Part shown: piece after piece, positions 18,629 to 27,574 of the stretch
Numbering within the stretch: the stretch's first letter is position 1
Layout: the number at the start of each line of letters is the position of its first letter
Source: Synechococcus sp. MU1642
Lineage (GTDB): Bacteria > Cyanobacteriota > Cyanobacteriia > PCC-6307 > Cyanobiaceae
Assembly: GCF_020514115.1 (NCBI RefSeq)
Contig: NZ_VTKZ01000005.1
Span: 62,001-126,000, forward strand
Length of the DNA: 64,000 nt
Direction: 5' to 3'
Made by a program: the position numbers and the translations under genes
Notes under the pieces: generated by a model
Database searches by the model: none
Told to the model about the DNA's origin: nothing
What the model saw: the letters and a program-made list of their open reading frames with translations, nothing else

Positions 18629-20214
18629 CAGAGCGTGACCGGGTGTGCTTCCTGGATGCCCTCGATGGCCGTGATCGTCTGCAGCAGATCTACTGGGATC
18701 GGATCATCGATGCTCAGCACCATCACCGCATCGCCGCGCACGATCTTTCGGCCCACCTGCATGGAGGCGATGTTGACGTTGTGTTCGCCCAGCAAAGAGC
18801 CCAGATGACCAATGATGCCGGGCATGTCCCGGTGTCGGGTGAACAGCATGTGGCTACTGGGCGTCACATTGACCGGGAAGGCATCGATGCTGGTGATGCG
18901 CAGATCGCCATCGGCAAAGACAGCTCCGGTCACACTGCGGCTGCCCTGATCGCCGCGGGTGGTGATTTGAAGCGAGCCGCCGGCGAAGTCACGGCTGCTC
19001 TCATCTTTCACCTCCAGAACCTGAATGCCGCGGGCCTTCGCCTCCAAAGAGGCATTCACAAAGTTGATGCTGTCGCCGAGGCCAGCACTCAACAGCCCCT
19101 TCAGAGAGGCAATCACCAGAGGCTGGGAGGGATGGCTGGCGAATTCACCCTGCAAGCGCAGTTCCATCTCCTTCACATGACCGCCAGCCAGCTGACTGAC
19201 CAACAGACCCACGGTCTCGGCGAGCTGGAGATGGGGCTTGAGCCGCTCCATGATCTCGGCGCTAAGGCCAGGAATGTTGACCGCACTGCGGGCCGGCAGA
19301 CCCAGCAGCACGTCACGAATCTGCTCCGCCACATCGATCGCCACATTTTCCTGGGCCTCTTCCGTTGATGCCCCGAGGTGGGGCGTCAGCACCAGACCAC
19401 GCTCCACCGCCCGCAGGGGGGAGTCTTCCGCCAGAGGCTCACTGGCATACACATCAAGACCGGCACCAGCGATGACACCGTTATCGATGGCTTCAGCGAT
19501 CGCGGCCTCATCCACCACGCCGCCACGGGCGCAATTCACGATCCGCGCCGTGGGCTTCATCGTGCGCAACAGCTCCGCATTCACCAGGTTCTCGGTGTCC
19601 TTGGTGCGCGGGATATGCAGGGTGACGTAGTCGGCGGTGCGGAAAAGCTCATCAAGCTCCAGAAGCTTCACCTGCATCCGTTGGGCGCGATCAGTTGCGA
19701 TGAATGGGTCATAGGCAATCACCTCCATGCCCATGGCCTGGGCGACACGGGCGACATGGGAACCGATCTTGCCGAGACCAACCACCCCCAGTGTCTTCTT
19801 GTAGAGCTCGTTGCCGACGTACTTCTTGCGATCCCACTTGCCGGCCCGCATGCCGCCGTGAGCCTGGGGAATGTGCCGCGAAAGGGTCAGCATCATGGCC
19901 AGAGCGTGCTCCGCTGCAGCGATGGTGTTGCCCTCCGGAGAGTTCACCACAAGCACGCCCCGCTGGGTTGCAGCAGGGACGTCAACGTTGTCGACGCCGA
20001 CGCCCGCACGGCCAATAATCTTCAGCCGGCTCGCCGCCGCGATCACTGCTGCGGTCACCTGGGTGCCGGAACGGATCATCAATCCGTCGTACTCACCGAT
20101 GATCCCGATCAGCTCCTCCTCCGAGAGGCCGGTGCGCTGATCCACCTGCGCCACTTGGCCAAGGAGGTCGATCCCGGCCTGATCGATCGGATCGGAGACA
20201 AGAACTTTCGTCAT
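18628..20214 (-). CDS. serA: D-3-phosphoglycerate dehydrogenase
   Basis: SerA commits 3-phosphoglycerate to serine synthesis. The 528-residue product is the long form: substrate and NAD domains ([13 protein letters not shown] near 145; [10 protein letters not shown] with the catalytic Arg; TPHLGAST with the catalytic His), an intervening domain (about 315-450), and a C-terminal ACT domain ([20 protein letters not shown]) for likely serine feedback. ATG 20214 ([11 protein letters not shown]) is chosen; the upstream in-frame extension is low complexity. It is followed by prmA. Confidence 0.97.
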   Translation of the reverse strand: MTKVLVSDPIDQAGIDLLGQVAQVDQRTGLSEEELIGIIGEYDGLMIRSGTQVTAAVIAAASRLKIIGRAGVGVDNVDVPAATQRGVLVVNSPEGNTIAAAEHALAMMLTLSRHIPQAHGGMRAGKWDRKKYVGNELYKKTLGVVGLGKIGSHVARVAQAMGMEVIAYDPFIATDRAQRMQVKLLELDELFRTADYVTLHIPRTKDTENLVNAELLRTMKPTARIVNCARGGVVDEAAIAEAIDNGVIAGAGLDVYASEPLAEDSPLRAVERGLVLTPHLGASTEEAQENVAIDVAEQIRDVLLGLPARSAVNIPGLSAEIMERLKPHLQLAETVGLLVSQLAGGHVKEMELRLQGEFASHPSQPLVIASLKGLLSAGLGDSINFVNASLEAKARGIQVLEVKDESSRDFAGGSLQITTRGDQGSRSVTGAVFADGDLRITSIDAFPVNVTPSSHMLFTRHRDMPGIIGHLGSLLGEHNVNIASMQVGRKIVRGDAVMVLSIDDPIPVDLLQTITAIEGIQEAHPVTL

Positions 20215-20320
20215 CGAAAGGCGCAGAACTGCCGCGGTGAACTGTAGAGATCGACACCCACCACCCCCCCCAGTTCGAAGCACAGGGTTCAGAATTCAGC
20301 GCATTGGATCTGAATGCCCC

Positions 20321-20821
20321 ATGCCCGTCTGTGTGATGGTGATGGCCGACGCTCCCGCGGCGGAAGGCCTGACCCAGCGGCTCCGGGACACCGATCTGCC
20401 GTTGCTGAAGTGCCTGACGATCCCCCCGGAGGGGGATGCCATCGACAAGGTCGCACTGCTGAACCCAAACCTGACCCGCCAACAGCGGCAGCAGGGCATG
20501 GCCAGGTGGCTGATGCCGTTTGGCTTCCTCGCAGGGGTCACCTTCACCAAGATCACCACCCTCACCACCTTCGCCAGCTTTGGCCCCTGGGGTGAAACCC
20601 TGATCGGCGGCCTGCTGGGCATGGGCTCCGGCCTGATGGGGAGCTACGCCGCAGCCGCCAGCGTGGATTCAGACAACGATGCAGGCGTGCGGATCCTGCG
20701 GAACCGCCGCGACGAAGGACGCTGGTTAGTGCTGCTAGAAACCCCAAATGGGATCGAAGCCCCCTGGCAGGTGATTCAAAAGTCGAGGCCACAGCAAGTG
20801 GTTCGCCTCGACGACCTGTGA
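20321..20821 (+). CDS. Conserved cyanobacterial hypothetical with two membrane helices
   Basis: The likely product is 166 residues from ATG 20321 (MPVCVMVMADAPAAEG). A soluble N-terminal part (VALLNPNLTRQQRQQGM) leads into two hydrophobic segments, about 70-92 (WLMPFGFLAGVTFTKITTL) and 98-120 (LIGGLLGMGSGLMGSYAAA), then a basic tail ending in VVRLDDL. The Gly-rich second helix suggests close helix packing. The stop overlaps the next gene start (TGATG), so it is translated together with the S4-domain protein. I do not know its role. Confidence 0.75.
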   Translation: MPVCVMVMADAPAAEGLTQRLRDTDLPLLKCLTIPPEGDAIDKVALLNPNLTRQQRQQGMARWLMPFGFLAGVTFTKITTLTTFASFGPWGETLIGGLLGMGSGLMGSYAAAASVDSDNDAGVRILRNRRDEGRWLVLLETPNGIEAPWQVIQKSRPQQVVRLDDL

Positions 20822-21597
20822 TGCTCCCTCGGGAGGATCTGCTGGCAGGGGCCCAGAATCCGGACGGCTTAACGATGCTGCTCGATCTGGCGGAGCTGGT
20901 TCTGCGCACATGGCAACCGACCTGGAGTCCCTTCCTCAGCGCGCCATTGCGCGAAGAAGCCTTGACTCGACTGGGCAGCCTCAGTGAATTGGACTGGATT
21001 AGTAATGGCGGCTATCCAGGCGCAGAACGCAATCGCCTGCTGTGCCACCGTCGCGATGACAGCCCCGATTCAGAGCCCCCCGTTCAAGGCCTGCTGATCG
21101 AAGGTAATTTCCTCTTCGATCCCCTCTCACCTGACGACCTGCGCGAAGCGTTGCAGGCCATGGGGGTCGAAGCAGACAGCATCGGCGATCTCTGGGTGCG
21201 GGGCGATCGCGGCGGGCAAGGGATCTGTACCCCCAGCGCTGCCGAAGCCCTGCATGGCCGCCTGGGTGCCGTGCGCGAGGTGGAGATTCGCTGCGAATCC
21301 CGTCCTTTGGAGCAGTTGCAGCACCCTGTGCAACGCAGCATTCGCACCCTGAAAACGGTGGAGGCCTCCTGTCGCCTGGATGCAATTGCATCAGCAGGAT
21401 TCGGCCTGTCCCGAGCCAAAATAGTGACCCACGTCAAAGCTGGGCGACTACGGCTCAATTGGGGCAACGTGCGTCAAGCCAGCCGCGAACTCGTGGTTGG
21501 CGACCGACTGCAGCTGCAGGATCGAGGCTCTGTGGAGGTGCTCTCGCTCACCCACACCAAACGGGAGCGCTGGCGCGTTGAACTGCGCCGCAGTTGA
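20821..21597 (+). CDS. S4-domain RNA-binding protein (YlmH-like, photosystem II S4 type)
   Basis: The 258-residue product has an N-terminal and central YlmH-like region (LREEALTRLG, GGYPGAERNRLLC, VQGLLIEGNFLFDPLSP, DLREALQAMGVEADSIGDLWVRG) and a C-terminal S4 domain (about 185-235: DAIASAGFGLSRAKIVTHVKAG). In cyanobacteria and plastids this family is annotated as a photosystem II S4 domain protein; relatives bind RNA or stalled ribosomes. ATG 20821 overlaps the stop of the gene before it. The tRNA-Val gene follows. Confidence 0.88.
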   Translation: MLPREDLLAGAQNPDGLTMLLDLAELVLRTWQPTWSPFLSAPLREEALTRLGSLSELDWISNGGYPGAERNRLLCHRRDDSPDSEPPVQGLLIEGNFLFDPLSPDDLREALQAMGVEADSIGDLWVRGDRGGQGICTPSAAEALHGRLGAVREVEIRCESRPLEQLQHPVQRSIRTLKTVEASCRLDAIASAGFGLSRAKIVTHVKAGRLRLNWGNVRQASRELVVGDRLQLQDRGSVEVLSLTHTKRERWRVELRRS

Positions 21598-21672
21598 GTT
21601 GAGCCCCCCCGTCGGCTGCTACTGTTCAGCCTCGGTCGGTGAAATCACGAGATTTCAACTTGACCGGTGGTA

Positions 21673-21744
21673 GGGCGATTAGCTCAGGGGTAGAGCACTA
21701 CATTGACATTGTAGGAGTCACTGGTTCAAATCCAGTATCGCCCA
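21673..21744 (+). tRNA. tRNA-Val (anticodon GAC)
   Basis: A full 72-nt cloverleaf can be folded by hand. The acceptor stem is GGGCGAT/ATCGCCC with discriminator A, the D stem is GCTC/GAGC, the anticodon stem is CTACA/TGTAG with loop TTGACAT (anticodon GAC at 21705-21707), and the T stem is ACTGG/CCAGT with loop TTCAAAT. The 3' CCA is not encoded. Confidence 0.98.
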
Positions 21745-21786
21745 CTTTCCCAGTTGGGACTGCGTTCTCGGAACTCATACCTTGCG

Positions 21787-23172
21787 ATGACACGCACGAT
21801 TGTCGTTGGCATGGCTCGCTCAGGTTTAGGGGCTGCTCGTCTGCTCAGGCAGCAAAATCGCGACGTTGTTATTTTCGAACGGGGCGATAACGAAACCCTC
21901 CAACACACGTCCAAAACACTCAACGACGAGGGCATTCAGGTGGTCCTGGGACAGCCCCTAAACCTGGATAGCTTTAACGCCTGGCGAGACAACCTGGATG
22001 CTGTGGTGATCGGCCCTGGAATTCCCTGGGATCACCCAACCCTGATCCAACTGCGATCCGAAGGTGTCCAGGTGCGTGGCGAGATGGATCTGGCCTGGGA
22101 TGCCCTTCAGAAGATCCCCTGGATCGGCATCACAGGAACCAACGGCAAAACCACGGTCACGCATCTGCTCAGCCACGTGTTGGAGGCCTCAGGCCTAAGG
22201 GCACCGATGGGGGGAAACATGGGCCTGTCCGCGGCTGAACTGGCCTACCAGATCGGCTCAGGGGCCGCTCCCCGGCCGGATTGGCTCGTCATGGAACTGA
22301 GCAGCTACCAGATTGAGGCAGCGCCCGCTGTGGCACCCAAAATCGGTATCTGGACCACGCTGACCCCAGACCATCTCGAGCGCCACGGCAGCCTGGAGGC
22401 CTATCGGGCCATCAAACGTGGGCTGCTCGAACGCTCGGAGTACGCCCTCTTTAATGCCGATGATCCAGACCTGCGCCAGCAACGCAGCAGCTGGGACTGT
22501 GGCACCTGGGTGAGCAGTGAGGGAGCTCGTCCGGATGGCCAGCCCGCAGACCTCTGGATTGATGAGGAGGGCATGGTGCGCAATAACGCCACCAGATTGT
22601 TTGCAGCTGATGCCCTGGCGATGCCAGGCCACCACAACCGCCAAAACCTTTTGCTGGTGACCGCTGCTGCCTTGGAGGTCGGCCTCTCCCCCCAGCAGAT
22701 CGCCAACGCCTTACGCACGTTTCCGGGCGTGCCGCACCGCCTTGAACACCTTGGCACTTTGGCGGGAGCAAGCGTTTTCAACGACAGCAAAGCCACCAAT
22801 TACGACGCAGCTGAAGTTGGCTTGCGGGCCGTGCAGGAGCCCGTCGTGGTGCTGGCCGGGGGGCAGACCAAACAGGGCGATGCCAGTGGATGGATGAAGC
22901 AGCTGCACTCCAAGGCCTGCTGCCTGATCCTGTTCGGTGCAGGGGCCAACGAGCTGGCCAGCCTCGCCAAAGCGGCTGGATACCCAGGAGAACTGCTGCA
23001 GTGCCTGAAGCTCGAAAACGCCGTCAGCCTGGCCGTAACGGCCGTGCAGCGGCATCAGGCCTCGTCGCTGCTGCTGTCACCGGCCTGCGCAAGCTTTGAT
23101 CAATACCCGGACTTCGAGGCCAGAGGGGAGCACTTCCGCTCCCTGATCCAACCCCTGCTGAACGTCGCCTGA
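21787..23172 (+). CDS. murD: UDP-N-acetylmuramoylalanine--D-glutamate ligase
   Basis: MurD adds D-Glu to UDP-MurNAc-L-Ala in the cytoplasm. The 461-residue product has the Mur ligase ATP loop GITGTNGKTTVTHL near residue 113, the central MELSSYQIEA and TPDHLERHGSLEAYRAIK motifs, FPGVPHRLEHLG, the SKATNYDAA motif and the C-terminal LSPACASFDQYPDFEARGEHF. ATG 21787 (MTRTIVVGMARSGLG) fits the family start; the upstream extension would reach toward the tRNA. The tRNA gene ends 42 bases before it. Confidence 0.97.
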   Translation: MTRTIVVGMARSGLGAARLLRQQNRDVVIFERGDNETLQHTSKTLNDEGIQVVLGQPLNLDSFNAWRDNLDAVVIGPGIPWDHPTLIQLRSEGVQVRGEMDLAWDALQKIPWIGITGTNGKTTVTHLLSHVLEASGLRAPMGGNMGLSAAELAYQIGSGAAPRPDWLVMELSSYQIEAAPAVAPKIGIWTTLTPDHLERHGSLEAYRAIKRGLLERSEYALFNADDPDLRQQRSSWDCGTWVSSEGARPDGQPADLWIDEEGMVRNNATRLFAADALAMPGHHNRQNLLLVTAAALEVGLSPQQIANALRTFPGVPHRLEHLGTLAGASVFNDSKATNYDAAEVGLRAVQEPVVVLAGGQTKQGDASGWMKQLHSKACCLILFGAGANELASLAKAAGYPGELLQCLKLENAVSLAVTAVQRHQASSLLLSPACASFDQYPDFEARGEHFRSLIQPLLNVA

Positions 23173-23242
23173 GACCAAACGATCGCAATTGAATGCGCCT
23201 GGGCCTGACAGGCCGATGATGGGGCGAGACAAGCCTTGAGAC

Positions 23243-23704
23243 GTGGCCTACTGGTTGATGAAAAGCGAACCCGACGCGTACGGGATAGATGACCTGCGTC
23301 GCGAGGGCAACACACTTTGGGATGGCATTCGCAATTACCAGGCTCGCAATTTCATGCGGAGCATGGAGGCGGGCGACCGAGCGTTTTTTTACCACTCCAA
23401 TTGCAAGCCGCCCGGGATCATCGGGCTGATGGAGGTGATGGAGACCAACCTGGTGGACCCAACCCAGTTTGATCCGACGGCGAAGTACTACGACCCCAAA
23501 TCAACCCCTGAAAAACCACGCTGGGACTGCGCACGCCTGCGATTTCTCGGAGAATTCGACTCTCTGCTCAGCCTCGACCAGCTGCGGGAGCTCTACAGCG
23601 AAGAGCAGCTGCCCGTAATCAAACGCGGCAACAGGCTCTCGATCCTTCCAGTCCCCACCGCCACCGCCAACGACCTCCTTTCACGGCTTGGCCAGCTCCA
23701 CTGA
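23243..23704 (+). CDS. EVE-domain protein
   Basis: The 153-residue product is a single EVE domain, related to the PUA fold: YWLMKSEPDAYGIDDL at the start, WDGIRNYQARNFMRSMEAGDRAFFYHSN in the middle and GLMEV...DPTQFDP after it. EVE proteins are thought to read modified bases in DNA or RNA. The start is GTG 23243. The neighbours are murD upstream and a membrane protein that begins 17 bases before its stop; neither suggests a restriction or defence setting. Confidence 0.92.
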   Translation: MAYWLMKSEPDAYGIDDLRREGNTLWDGIRNYQARNFMRSMEAGDRAFFYHSNCKPPGIIGLMEVMETNLVDPTQFDPTAKYYDPKSTPEKPRWDCARLRFLGEFDSLLSLDQLRELYSEEQLPVIKRGNRLSILPVPTATANDLLSRLGQLH

Positions 23705-24416
23705 GATCCCACTGGTCACCCTGCTGCAAAGGGCCTGGATCGGCTTCAGCCGGGGGCCCTGGCGCTGTGTTGGCTTGGCGGCGCTGGTGTTGATCAGTGC
23801 CATTGGCCCTGCGGTGATCGGCCACGACCTGCGCCTGGCGGGATCGCCATGGCTGAGCCGATTAGGGGACCTATCAGTGTTGATCAGCCTGGTACTTCCG
23901 CTGCTGCCCCTCCTAGCCCTGCTTAAGCTGACGGATGGCCTGCTCCCCGATCGAGGCGACGAACGCCCCCAACAGAGTTGGAGACAGCTACTTCAGCATG
24001 CTTTCACCTTAGTCCTGCTCGAGCTGGTTCTCGTGCTGGGAGGCGTCGGATTGATTCAGTCGTTGAGCTGGATGCTGGGACGCTGGAGCACAGCTCTGGC
24101 AGGCCTCAGCGTGCTGCTGGGGGGATTGGTGCTGCTGAGCTGGCTGTTTAGCCAAACTCTGGCATTGCCCCTACTTGTCCACGAGCGCTGCCGAGCGCTT
24201 CAGGCGATGGACCACAGCCGCCAACTGGTACACCGCAACGGACTTAAGGTGCTGGCGCTGCTGGGGATGCTGCTCGGCCTCAATCTTCTGGGGCTGATCG
24301 GGGCCACCCTGGGGCTGCTGCTCAGCATCCCCTTCAGCTCCCTGGTGCTGATGGCATGCTGCCGGCCTCAGACCCCATTGGTCAGCGATTCCCGGCGGAA
24401 CATGTTTCCGACGTAA
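23688..24416 (+). CDS. Hypothetical multi-pass membrane protein
   Basis: The 242-residue product is strongly hydrophobic with roughly five or six membrane helices (about 24-46, 60-80, 105-128, 133-158, 190-225). The N-terminal amphipathic part (LLQRAWIGFSRGPWRCVGLAAL) and the later RALQAMDHSRQLVHRNGLKVL resemble the general membrane-protein fold seen in DUF975-like and related families, but I cannot assign it. It starts at TTG 23688 inside the end of the EVE gene and its 3' end overlaps the convergent DUF2811 gene by 49 bases. Confidence 0.7.
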   Translation: MASSTEIPLVTLLQRAWIGFSRGPWRCVGLAALVLISAIGPAVIGHDLRLAGSPWLSRLGDLSVLISLVLPLLPLLALLKLTDGLLPDRGDERPQQSWRQLLQHAFTLVLLELVLVLGGVGLIQSLSWMLGRWSTALAGLSVLLGGLVLLSWLFSQTLALPLLVHERCRALQAMDHSRQLVHRNGLKVLALLGMLLGLNLLGLIGATLGLLLSIPFSSLVLMACCRPQTPLVSDSRRNMFPT

Positions 24417-24613
24417 ACCCTGGTGATCTCACGGGATGCCTGGCCGTTCTGCACCAGAAAGCCGGCAAGCGCCGCCTGCACCAAACGGTATTGATCCCAG
24501 TTCGGGTGCCCCTCGATGAACTGGGTCATGGCCTGCTGAAGGGGCTGCGGCACTTCCGACTGGAAACTCACAACACTGGACTCAGCCGCGGCTTGCTCAA
24601 GGCCTTCCGGCAT
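24368..24613 (-). CDS. DUF2811-like small cyanobacterial protein
   Basis: The 81-residue product (VPQPLQQAMTQFIEGHPNWDQ, then LVQAALAGFLVQNGQ and VGNMF at the end) fits the small cyanobacterial DUF2811 family as I remember it: a short helical protein with the HPNWDQYRL..AAL core. Function is unknown. It converges on, and overlaps by 49 bases, the membrane protein gene on the other strand. The assignment is from memory of the family core. Confidence 0.7.
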   Translation of the reverse strand: MPEGLEQAAAESSVVSFQSEVPQPLQQAMTQFIEGHPNWDQYRLVQAALAGFLVQNGQASREITRVYVGNMFRRESLTNGV

Positions 24614-24926
24614 TTTTTCTCTTCGGAACGAACACTAGTTCTCCACACCACGGCTCCACCGTCAAGGACCACCCAAACGGGAGCATTCTCATCGGTCTCC
24701 AGATGAGAATTTAGCCAGGAAGCCACTCCTGCACTGGCTCAGCCGCCGCCCTAGGCGGATCCGCGCAGCCTGCCGCCAGCGTCAAGCGAAATCAACAACA
24801 ACCAAGAGATTTCCACAGCACACCACCACAACGGCGCTCATGCTTCATGACCTGTGGAAAAGCTGTGCAGAGCAGCAGGGAAAGGTCGGGAGAAATCAGT
24901 GACTCAAAAACGATTAGCTGGATTAA
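24614..24926. other. Intergenic region with an inverted pair of DnaA-box-like sites
   Basis: No convincing gene in these 313 bases. It holds the upstream region of the DUF2811 gene (leaving to the left) and the 3' side of the DUF1818 gene. TTTCCACAG at 24810-24818 and CTGTGGAAAA at 24852-24861 form an inverted pair matching the cyanobacterial DnaA box TTTTCCACA (one mismatch in the first site). No terminator with a T-run is evident. Confidence 0.5.
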
Positions 24927-25298
24927 TCAATGCTGTGAGTCCCACAACGTTCTCAACGCCGCAACGACCGCCGCAGCCACTGCGACCGGCCATTCCCCCT
25001 CCGCAGCACGCCCCTCCAGTGGAGTTAGCAGAATCCGTAGCCCCCATTGGCTGCGATCACCGCTCAAGCACCCCCACCAGACGCCTCGTTCCAGCTCCAG
25101 CTCAATCGATTCCTCAAGCAACAGTTGGTCAACCAGAGACCTGTGCTGGTGCTCCAGGGTCACCACGAGATCCACCAGATCTCGCCACTCCGGTTCGGTT
25201 AACTCAAACGCCCAGCTTTCTCCTCCTACAAGAAAGCAATATTTGCCGCGGGAGGGATCACGCGACACCCGCCAACCGTCCCCCTCCTGCTGAATCAC
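24927..25298 (-). CDS. DUF1818-family cyanobacterial protein
   Basis: The 123-residue product (GWRVSRDPSRGKYCFLVGGE, ELTEPEWRDLVDLV, SIELELERGVWWGCL, WGLRILLTPLEGRAAEGEW) matches the small cyanobacterial DUF1818 family, of unknown function. It is cytosolic by composition. It lies 10 bases downstream of rpoZ on the same strand and is probably cotranscribed with it. Confidence 0.82.
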   Translation of the reverse strand: MIQQEGDGWRVSRDPSRGKYCFLVGGESWAFELTEPEWRDLVDLVVTLEHQHRSLVDQLLLEESIELELERGVWWGCLSGDRSQWGLRILLTPLEGRAAEGEWPVAVAAAVVAALRTLWDSQH

Positions 25299-25308
25299 AG
25301 CCGGTTTA

Positions 25309-25551
25309 TCAACCCGGCAGCAGATCGGGCTGATCTTGCTCGTCGCTCAATTCCACGATTGCTCGCTGCACCGGCTTGACGCTCGACTCTTCCAGCAGGC
25401 CATCAAAGTCGTCAAAGCGGCGCTGTTTGGCCCGGAAGGCAATCCGCACCGTCGTCAGATAACGGTTGCTTGATTGTCGAATCAAGCTTTCGCCACGCTT
25501 GGCGAGATCTGTGGAATCAACTCCGGCCGAAAGCACAGGCTTCTTTATCAA
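25309..25551 (-). CDS. rpoZ: RNA polymerase omega subunit
   Basis: The 80-residue protein has the cyanobacterial omega pattern: [35 protein letters not shown], then [20 protein letters not shown]. Omega helps assemble beta' and shapes sigma-factor use in cyanobacteria. It is the middle gene of a minus-strand set: an unknown 94-residue protein, rpoZ, DUF1818. Confidence 0.9.
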   Translation of the reverse strand: MIKKPVLSAGVDSTDLAKRGESLIRQSSNRYLTTVRIAFRAKQRRFDDFDGLLEESSVKPVQRAIVELSDEQDQPDLLPG

Positions 25552-25578
25552 ACAGCTTCAGATTAAGTCGTGGCCGTC

Positions 25579-25863
25579 TCAGGCCAGCTGATCGGTGTGA
25601 AAAGGCACGTGCATGGGGTAAGCACGCTGACGGGACCCTTGAACCCGCAAAACGATCTGACGTCCCATTCCCAAGGCCGCCAAGGGCAAGCGCAGATCAG
25701 CGACCAAACCACTCAATTCCTCGAGATGCGCATCGTCGATGCACTCAATGCGGATGCTGCCCCAGCTGCGTCGCATACGACAGCTCCGCAGCGGCTCCAG
25801 CCTGTCCTGCAGTTCAGGATCTTCCCGGTAGAAGGAAAAGATCAGCTGTTGCAATCGATCCAT
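25579..25863 (-). CDS. Conserved small hypothetical protein
   Basis: From ATG 25863 the product is 94 residues (MDRLQQLIFSFYREDPELQD); an in-frame start at 25887 is also possible. The body (RLEPLRSCRMRRSWGSIRIEC, LRLPLAALGMGRQIVLRVQG) looks like a small mixed alpha/beta domain with no signal or membrane segment. It precedes rpoZ by 27 bases and is divergent from the Hsp70-like gene. I do not recognise the family. Confidence 0.65.
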   Translation of the reverse strand: MDRLQQLIFSFYREDPELQDRLEPLRSCRMRRSWGSIRIECIDDAHLEELSGLVADLRLPLAALGMGRQIVLRVQGSRQRAYPMHVPFHTDQLA

Positions 25864-25925
25864 CGCCACCAGTCCCCCTAGTCTCATCCTGACTTCACCG
25901 TGCCCTGAGCACGGTCAGAGATCGC

Positions 25926-27500
25926 GTGGGCGAAGAAAAGCTTCAGCATTCAGACCAACGGGGCGGAACACTCGCCATCGATTTGGGCAACACCACCACG
26001 GTGGTGGCTTATCAGGGAGCCACATCCACAACAGCCGATCTGCTGAACCTGCCCGCCATCTGCAGCCGGGCCGGTGAAATTCCAAGCCTGGTTTGGGACG
26101 CGACGCAACGGCCCCTGATTGGCCGGCAGGTGCTCGAGTCAGGACTCAATGACTCCGCGGACATCCGTCTGCATCGCGACTTCAAGGGCCGCATCGGCCA
26201 AGCGGATGCCCCAGAGCAGCAAGCAGCCCGCTGGGCTGGAAAACAGCTGATTCAGCAAATCTGGAGCCGACTCCCCAGCGATCTCGCGGTCGAGCGGCTG
26301 GTGCTGACCGCCCCGGTTGAGTGCTACAGGGCTTATCGCAGCTGGTTGCTGCAGGCCTGCACCACGCTGCCGGTGGCCGAGATCGCGCTGGTGGATGAAC
26401 CCACAGCGGCCGCCATGGGTGCCGGCCTTCCAGCTGGTTCCACCCTGCTGGTGGTGGACCTGGGCGGAAGCACCCTGGATCTGGCTCTGGTGGCTCTGGA
26501 AGGAGGGGAAGGTCGTGCCGCACCGATCGCACAATTGCTGCGGCTGGGGGGACGCAGCCTGGGTGACAACACCCGCCAGATGCTGCGCACAGCCAAGGTC
26601 CTAGGTAAGGCGGGGCTGCGCCTCGGGGGGCGTGACATCGATCGGTGGATTGTGGACCGCTGTTGCCCGGGACAACCCGCCAGCGCCGCCCTGCTCAATG
26701 CCGCCGAACGGCTCAAATGCAGGCTGAGTGACACCACCTTGGCCGAACGCGAGCCCCTGATGGAGTTGGCGGTGGATGAGCAGGAGCATGTTCTCCGTCT
26801 GTCGCGCAGCGAACTCAACACTCTGCTGATGGAGCGCGGCTTTGGAGACGCGCTCGAGCACCTGCTGGAGAAGTGTCTCGCCGGCGGTCGCCGCAACAAC
26901 TGCAACCTTGAGGATCTGGCGGGCGTCGTGGCCGTCGGAGGCGGTGCCCAGCTGCCCCTCCTACGCCAATGGCTCACCGAGCACACAGCGCCAGCCCCCT
27001 TACTCACACCGCCACCGGTGGAAGCCGTGGCCCTGGGTGCGCTTCAACTCACGCCAGGAGTCTCCATACGGGATGTGCTGCAACACGGCGTTTCCCTCCG
27101 CTTCTGGGATCAGCGCAGCAACAGCCACCGCTGGCACCCCCTCTTCGTGGCCGGTCAACCCTGGCCAAGCCCAGCCCCCCTGGAGCTCGTGCTGGCCGCC
27201 AGCCGAAGCGGCCAACACAGCTTGGAGCTGGTGCTGGGGGAACCCATCCCCCAAGGGAGCAACAGTGTGATCTTTGTCGATGGGTTGCCGACCCTGCAGG
27301 AGCAGACCGACGGAGAAGTCTCCCACCAGCCCTGGCCGGGCAGCGAGCTGGTACTGCCCCTGGAACCCGCCGCAGAACAGGGAGAAGACTGCCTGCTGCT
27401 GCGCTGGAGCATCGATAAAGAATCGCAGCTTCAGCTGGAAATCAACGATCTGCGCTCCGGACGGACGTGGTCCCACCGAACACTGGGGGCCGTCCGATAA
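25926..27500 (+). CDS. Divergent Hsp70 (DnaK-like) ATPase
   Basis: The 524-residue protein has the actin/Hsp70 ATPase motifs: phosphate 1 AIDLGNTTTVVAY near residue 17, phosphate 2 VVDLGGSTLDLAL near 177, the linker EIALVDEPTAAAMGAGL near 153 and the adenosine motif GVVAVGGGAQLPLLRQWL near 333. The C-terminal part after about 370 is short and beta-rich and lacks the helical lid of true DnaK (about 640 residues). It starts at GTG 25926. The next gene, a membrane-anchored protein, begins 74 bases after it, suggesting they work together (inference). Confidence 0.87.
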   Translation: MGEEKLQHSDQRGGTLAIDLGNTTTVVAYQGATSTTADLLNLPAICSRAGEIPSLVWDATQRPLIGRQVLESGLNDSADIRLHRDFKGRIGQADAPEQQAARWAGKQLIQQIWSRLPSDLAVERLVLTAPVECYRAYRSWLLQACTTLPVAEIALVDEPTAAAMGAGLPAGSTLLVVDLGGSTLDLALVALEGGEGRAAPIAQLLRLGGRSLGDNTRQMLRTAKVLGKAGLRLGGRDIDRWIVDRCCPGQPASAALLNAAERLKCRLSDTTLAEREPLMELAVDEQEHVLRLSRSELNTLLMERGFGDALEHLLEKCLAGGRRNNCNLEDLAGVVAVGGGAQLPLLRQWLTEHTAPAPLLTPPPVEAVALGALQLTPGVSIRDVLQHGVSLRFWDQRSNSHRWHPLFVAGQPWPSPAPLELVLAASRSGQHSLELVLGEPIPQGSNSVIFVDGLPTLQEQTDGEVSHQPWPGSELVLPLEPAAEQGEDCLLLRWSIDKESQLQLEINDLRSGRTWSHRTLGAVR

Positions 27501-27574
27501 GACGTCCGTCCACAGGCCCTTGGAACGGGAGCTGTCACTCCATAGAACAGTTCCAACGTTCAGCTCCACCATTC

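Noticed and set aside
18643-20247. Two long plus-strand frames opposite serA
   Set aside because: Both lie fully inside serA, show no family motif and have the reversed-codon composition of a shadow.
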